This document shows positions 6,901 to 9,191 of a stretch of 9,191 nt of DNA, piece by piece. Below the pieces are notes generated by a model. It worked only from the letters and a program-made list of their open reading frames with translations, was not told where the DNA came from and ran no database searches. A program made the translations under genes and the position numbers. This stretch comes from Verrucomicrobiota bacterium (GTDB taxonomy: Bacteria; Verrucomicrobiota; Verrucomicrobiia; Chthoniobacterales; UBA10450): positions 1 to 9,191 of the forward strand of contig QHOD01000064.1 of NCBI GenBank assembly GCA_003218615.1. The letters run 5' to 3'. Each line of letters begins with the position of its first letter. Position 1 is the stretch's first letter.

Positions 6901-7030
6901 GAACAATATCTTCGGTCAGCGGCCGCCAACGGCGTTTGGCTTCGAGCTCCAGAACCCCATCAATTATCCGGGCTCTTACTACGACAATCTTGGCCGCTTC
7001 GTGTATGTGCAGTTGACTAAGAAGTTCTAG
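3974..7030 (+). CDS. TonB-dependent outer-membrane receptor
   Basis: 1018 residues. Imports a scarce ligand (siderophore, cofactor or oligosaccharide) across the outer membrane using TonB-ExbBD energy. Signal peptide 1-32 (ERNLLFKGLLIS, hydrophobic core, A-L-A before Q33), a Pro-rich stretch, then a TonB box ERVIVTGS (46-53). The plug domain (about 54-180) shows LLRTQP, VATVSLRGF, LVLIDGRRI, VQSIEILKDG and TTYGADAIAGVVNI. The rest is a long beta-barrel with conserved WGEGFREPGLAALFG and GVNNIFGQRPP, ending YVQLTKKF with the terminal Phe used by the BAM machinery. There is no SusC-type carboxypeptidase-like N-terminal domain and no SusD neighbour, so a polysaccharide system is not indicated; the substrate cannot be told. 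An in-frame TAA at 3959-3961 makes TTG 3974 the first usual start codon; AGGA at 3969-3972 is too close to be a good Shine-Dalgarno, so the exact start is uncertain. Convergent with the kinase gene. Confidence 0.95.
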   Translation: MERNLLFKGLLISCAAWSGAIICWPLASTALAQEPTPSPAPVAEEERVIVTGSIIPTAEEVGPNPVYTLNRDLIDKSGERTTAELLRTQPIANANGVPVQNNANGSAGATGVATVSLRGFERRATLVLIDGRRITPYSGYGFDLNTIPLPAVQSIEILKDGASTTYGADAIAGVVNIKLYKDYRGAQLSLYYGNTLDKDAAIYSGDILFGTGDDKTSINGDIFFFHHNSMFNRDRGNSNHVRFGAPHAHGSPDTTPYNFQLSADVVKEAGGPDFTATRPVIFGTPPDFSNGLTAASDWSYSPRPVRGPFALLPGFNFNAFSSSYPEQERWGGYTAFEHKLCDDQLRIFGDFYYADVKQHDELEPVGTGPWAARGTQLYVPPNHPFQLDANGVPITPPNTPTAAEVGMPPDAYNPFNPFQQIISGGTHARLFDFGNHLIDNENQAFLLTAGIRGDKLFNGSWGYDGAFRYSQIENLSRFTGASGLRFNRIMNAADAIYDPTSAQYIGTTIPFNPFGDGLHNPIPSNSIPAEFARVSPRDINTFKIATVDLNIYTTDLFDLPAGGVGLAIGGQFRRETETTDLDDANRLGGVLGGGLSPSSHSGRREYAFYGETLIPVFTPAVRVPGFHSLEFSAAARFEYWKNNDTNTLVPKVGVRWQPFDEQLTIRSTWGEGFREPGLAALFGFRFFGLVPTSYHGNVNQDTRFEIDPNPLLTPEHSRNWTGGVVYTPKWITTGQLTVTIDLWDIEREGVPNVPGPPLVVGQFISGHLPPGEQVVLDPTGNQVIFVRTTFQNAGRENARGVDLGIQYQLPTRYGTFTSLTQVTYLDSFIFQFFGGKAREVAGRATYDWFDSIFPTYGNTEGWFKWKGISRLDWTWHNFDMNWTVHYTDGFWEEIYAKKFDGHWKQHYVPHTWFFDAQTSYEITYTAPVETTPVPGYSKDSKAVEAAVSGGSPEQSVAYSMPCWKNLLNNTRITVGVNNIFGQRPPTAFGFELQNPINYPGSYYDNLGRFVYVQLTKKF
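4880..4897. other. Perfect 7-bp hairpin with TTCG loop inside the TonB receptor gene
   Basis: AGGCCCG (4880-4886), TTCG (4887-4890), CGGGCCT (4891-4897) form a perfect stem-loop followed by TTC on the plus strand. It encodes part of SPRPVRGPF. It resembles a short intrinsic terminator, but the T-run is only three long counting the last stem base, so strong termination is not expected. It may act as a pause site or be a codon-usage accident. Confidence 0.45.
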
Positions 7031-7060
7031 AAACCTCTCAGAATGGCCACTTGCGCAGGA

Positions 7061-7085
7061 GCCGGCGGGCGGTATCGCCGTCGGC
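7061..7085 (+). terminator. Possible transcription-end hairpin after the TonB receptor gene
   Basis: GCCGGCGG (7061-7068) pairs with CCGTCGGC (7078-7085) over 8 bp with one G-T wobble and a 9-nt loop, starting 31 nt after the receptor stop. There is no T-run, so it may be a Rho-dependent end or a 3' stabiliser. The rest of 7031-7312 has no coding signal that I trust. Confidence 0.3.
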
Positions 7086-7260
7086 ACAAGCGCGCGAGGT
7101 TACGCAAAAAATGGCTTCGCCAAGTTGGATCGCCCGCTCGCGAGTGCGTTCGGGGTTAAACCGGAACTGGCCTAATTCCCGAAAAGGGCTCGCGTGCAAC
7201 GGAGCGCTGCGCTACCGAGAGAAAACCAGGCGTTATTTGGAAACCATTTCTTTCGGCGCT

Positions 7261-7310
7261 AAGGAGGCGACCCGCCTTCGCCAAGGCTACGGCGTGGTTA
7301 GAAGAGGACG
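7261..7310. repeat. Palindromic GC-rich intergenic element between convergent genes
   Basis: Two overlapping perfect inverted repeats, AGGCG/CGCCT (7265-7269, 7273-7277) and GCCTT/AAGGC (7274-7278, 7283-7287), form alternative hairpins just past the stop of the kinase gene on the minus strand. From memory, the run CGCCTTCGCCAAGGCTACGG is common as a dispersed REP-like sequence in soil Verrucomicrobiota; this cannot be confirmed from one copy. Confidence 0.4.
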
Positions 7311-7312
7311 GA

Positions 7313-9191
7313 CTACTTTGGTGCGAGCGAGGCTACGATTTTTTCGAAGCGCGGATTTCCGCGTAAAGGATCCCACATCGGGTTCAAGCGCAGCTCCCCA
7401 TAGGTTGGACCGCCAGGAATTTTGGTGACGGCTTCAAGTTGCTCGAGCGCCAGTTCGGTTTCGCCTGTCCAGGCACAAATCATGGCAAAGTCGATTGTTA
7501 CACATACCTCATTTGGGCAATCCCCGAACATCGCTTCGTGGGCGATGGGTGCCACTTCCAGCGCGCGCCGGCCTTCGCTCAGCGCCTCTTGCTTTCTTCC
7601 CAAGGCTGCATCAATCAATCCGAGACGAGAAAGCAGACGTCCGTCATCAGGCTGAACGCGTATTTCTTCCTCCAGTTGTGTGCGCGCTGTCATAAAGGCA
7701 GTGCGCGCAGCCGCAACGTCTCCTTTCAAACGAGCAACTATGCCGAGCCAAAAGTCACGGCTACCTTGAGTGAAACCGACGCCGAGCGTCTGCTGGGAAA
7801 GCCCGCCCGCGAGGCTGCCGGCGGCGTCAAAGTCGCGATCATTCAAAGCAAGTCCCAAGCGCCACCAGGCAACATCTGGATCTTTGTCTGACCCCGGATC
7901 ATTGGTGAGGATCTTTTCAATTGCAGCACGCATGGGCCCGGTGTCCGCTCGCCTGTCTACTTCGATTCCGGCACGAATGATCCGCGCTGGCCTGCGATCT
8001 GGCTGAAGCGCAATAATACGATCCATAACTTTGGCCATTTGGTCATAGTCGTGCAACCAGAGGTAGGTCGTTGCGAGGGTAATGTGGTAAGGGATATTTC
8101 GAGGATCGAGCTCACATGCGCGCTCGAGGTTCCGGGTGGCGTCAGCCCAGCGACCCTGTCTCCGGTCAACCAATCCGGCTAACTCAAAAGCTCGCGGGTT
8201 ATTGGGTAAATTCTGTTTGGAAAGAGCAAGTTCGGCGCGGACGCTGTCGAAATCGGCATATCCCCAGTAAAGATGCCAGCTCAGCGCCAGGTGCGCTTCT
8301 GCCGAATCCGGCCTCAAGCGAAATGCAGAATCTATGGCCGACTTTGCCAGGGCCAAGCGCGCCGGAGTGTGGTCAATCTCTTGCTGATAAATCAGGTCGT
8401 GCACAAAGGCTAGCTGGCAATAGGCGAGAAAGAAGTTGGGATCACGAGCAACTGTCTTGTTAAGCAGGTCCACAGCCTCGGAACGATCCACGAAATCCAT
8501 CTGGGTGGGCAGCTGGGCATTGTAAATTAGGGACACGGCACGGACGTAAAAATCATAGGCGACCAAGTCCTGAGTTGGTTCTTCTTCAACAGCCGCCTTC
8601 TCACTGGCTGACAGCTTTGCGTGAAGGCTATCGGCAACTTTTTGCGCTATCTCAGCTTGGACTGCGAACAAATCATTCAAATCGCGATCGTATTGCTCGG
8701 CCCAAACGTGAGTGTCAGTGTGCGCGTCGATCAACTGCGCATTCAAATGAATCCGACCGCCGCTCTTGCGTGCGCTGCCCTCCAGCACGTGTGACACACG
8801 AAGTGCATCTCCGATCTCGCGCACATTTCGTTTGCCGCGATATTCCATCACGCTGGTCCGGCTAATGACTTTGAGATCACCGATCTTCGCCAGCTTGGTC
8901 AAAATGTCGTCCTGCACACCATCGGCGAAAAAGGCGTTCTCTTTGTCTTGACTCAGGTTTTCAAATGGCAGGACAGCGATTCCGGTTGTTAGCGGTTGCC
9001 GGATCAATTCACTTTTCCACACGATCCAGCCGGTTGCTGCTGCTAGCGCAACCAGAGACGCTGCAAATAGCGCGCTGCTTGGATTGCGTCGCACCCATTT
9101 CGTTCCTCGCGCAAAAACTCCAGTGTGCCGCGCTCGAATCGGTTCATGTTTTAGCCAGCGCTCCAAATCCTCGGCCAGCGCCAGTGCGGAC
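7313..9191 (-). CDS. Ser/Thr protein kinase, C-terminal part: TM helix, TolB-like domain and TPR repeats
   Basis: The frame is open through the right edge; 625 codons lie inside, so the N-terminus and kinase catalytic domain are outside. The first visible residues, LALAEDLERWLKHEPIRAR and FARGTKWVRRNP, match the end of a PknB-type kinase domain and its juxtamembrane segment. Numbering from the first whole codon in the window, a single transmembrane helix is at about 38-58 (SALFAASLVALAAATGWIVW). Outside it, 68-196 is a TolB N-terminal-like domain: IAVLPFENLSQDKENAFFAD, LKVISRTSVM, ALRVSHVLEGSARK, AQLIDAHTDTHVWAEQYDRD. From about 237 to 590 follow TPR-type helical pairs (e.g. AIDSAFRLRPDSAEAHLALS, ATRNLERACELDPRNIPYHI, GLIDAALGRKQEALSEGRRA), and the end is NPMWDPLRGNPRFEKIVASL. 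In this common architecture a cytosolic kinase is tied to a periplasmic sensor and scaffold; signal and targets unknown. A TTG at 9166 is an internal codon, not the true start. Convergent with the TonB receptor gene, 282 nt apart. Confidence 0.92.
   Translation of the reverse strand, partial: SALALAEDLERWLKHEPIRARHTGVFARGTKWVRRNPSSALFAASLVALAAATGWIVWKSELIRQPLTTGIAVLPFENLSQDKENAFFADGVQDDILTKLAKIGDLKVISRTSVMEYRGKRNVREIGDALRVSHVLEGSARKSGGRIHLNAQLIDAHTDTHVWAEQYDRDLNDLFAVQAEIAQKVADSLHAKLSASEKAAVEEEPTQDLVAYDFYVRAVSLIYNAQLPTQMDFVDRSEAVDLLNKTVARDPNFFLAYCQLAFVHDLIYQQEIDHTPARLALAKSAIDSAFRLRPDSAEAHLALSWHLYWGYADFDSVRAELALSKQNLPNNPRAFELAGLVDRRQGRWADATRNLERACELDPRNIPYHITLATTYLWLHDYDQMAKVMDRIIALQPDRRPARIIRAGIEVDRRADTGPMRAAIEKILTNDPGSDKDPDVAWWRLGLALNDRDFDAAGSLAGGLSQQTLGVGFTQGSRDFWLGIVARLKGDVAAARTAFMTARTQLEEEIRVQPDDGRLLSRLGLIDAALGRKQEALSEGRRALEVAPIAHEAMFGDCPNEVCVTIDFAMICAWTGETELALEQLEAVTKIPGGPTYGELRLNPMWDPLRGNPRFEKIVASLAPK

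Noticed and set aside
7031..7312. A tRNA or small RNA gene in the convergent spacer
   Set aside because: No cloverleaf with a T-loop GTTCGA-type motif and acceptor pairing could be traced; only simple hairpins are present.
7051..7428. 125-residue plus-strand frame after the TonB receptor
   Set aside because: Very Arg-rich, crosses the palindromic element and runs into the kinase gene on the other strand; no domain.

Overview
The window looks like a piece of a soil Verrucomicrobiota chromosome, probably near the Chthoniobacterales / 'Candidatus Udaeobacter' group. This placement is inferred from moderate GC content, the style of the secreted proteins, the kinase-TolB-TPR architecture and the TonB receptor type; no marker gene in the window proves it. 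There is no plasmid, phage, CRISPR, rRNA or tRNA signal.

Layout, left to right. (1) 1-874, minus: the 5' part of a secreted protein that runs off the left edge, with a clear signal peptide and a helical, charged body; no firm family. (2) 875-1111: spacer with several inverted repeats and a possible promoter. (3) 1112-1915, minus: a complete thymidylate synthase (thyA), probably starting at an internal GTG. (4) 1916-2158: thyA promoter region and two short GC-rich hairpins. (5) 2159-3619, minus: an exported protein with an N-terminal domain of a type I associate with PEP-CTERM/VPDSG-CTERM proteins, followed by three 99-residue fibronectin-III-like repeats and no anchor. (6) 3620-3973: divergent intergenic region with an A-rich leader for the repeat protein, a 9-nt periodic element and a possible promoter for the next gene. 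(7) 3974-7030, plus: a 1018-residue TonB-dependent outer-membrane receptor with signal peptide, TonB box, plug and barrel ending in Phe. (8) 7031-7312: convergent intergenic region with hairpins and a palindromic, probably dispersed, repeat. (9) 7313-9191, minus: the C-terminal part of a membrane-bound Ser/Thr kinase (juxtamembrane end, one TM helix, TolB-like domain, TPR repeats); the kinase domain lies beyond the right edge.

The genes do not form one operon: thyA is isolated housekeeping, the repeat protein and the TonB receptor are divergent, and the receptor and kinase genes are convergent. Most of the rest is cell-envelope biology (secretion, outer-membrane uptake, transmembrane signalling). 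I see no clear new multi-gene system. The points most worth a second look are the apparent one-base frame slip at the end of the repeat protein, its missing sorting tail, the unclassified secreted protein at the left edge, and a terminator-like hairpin inside the receptor gene.
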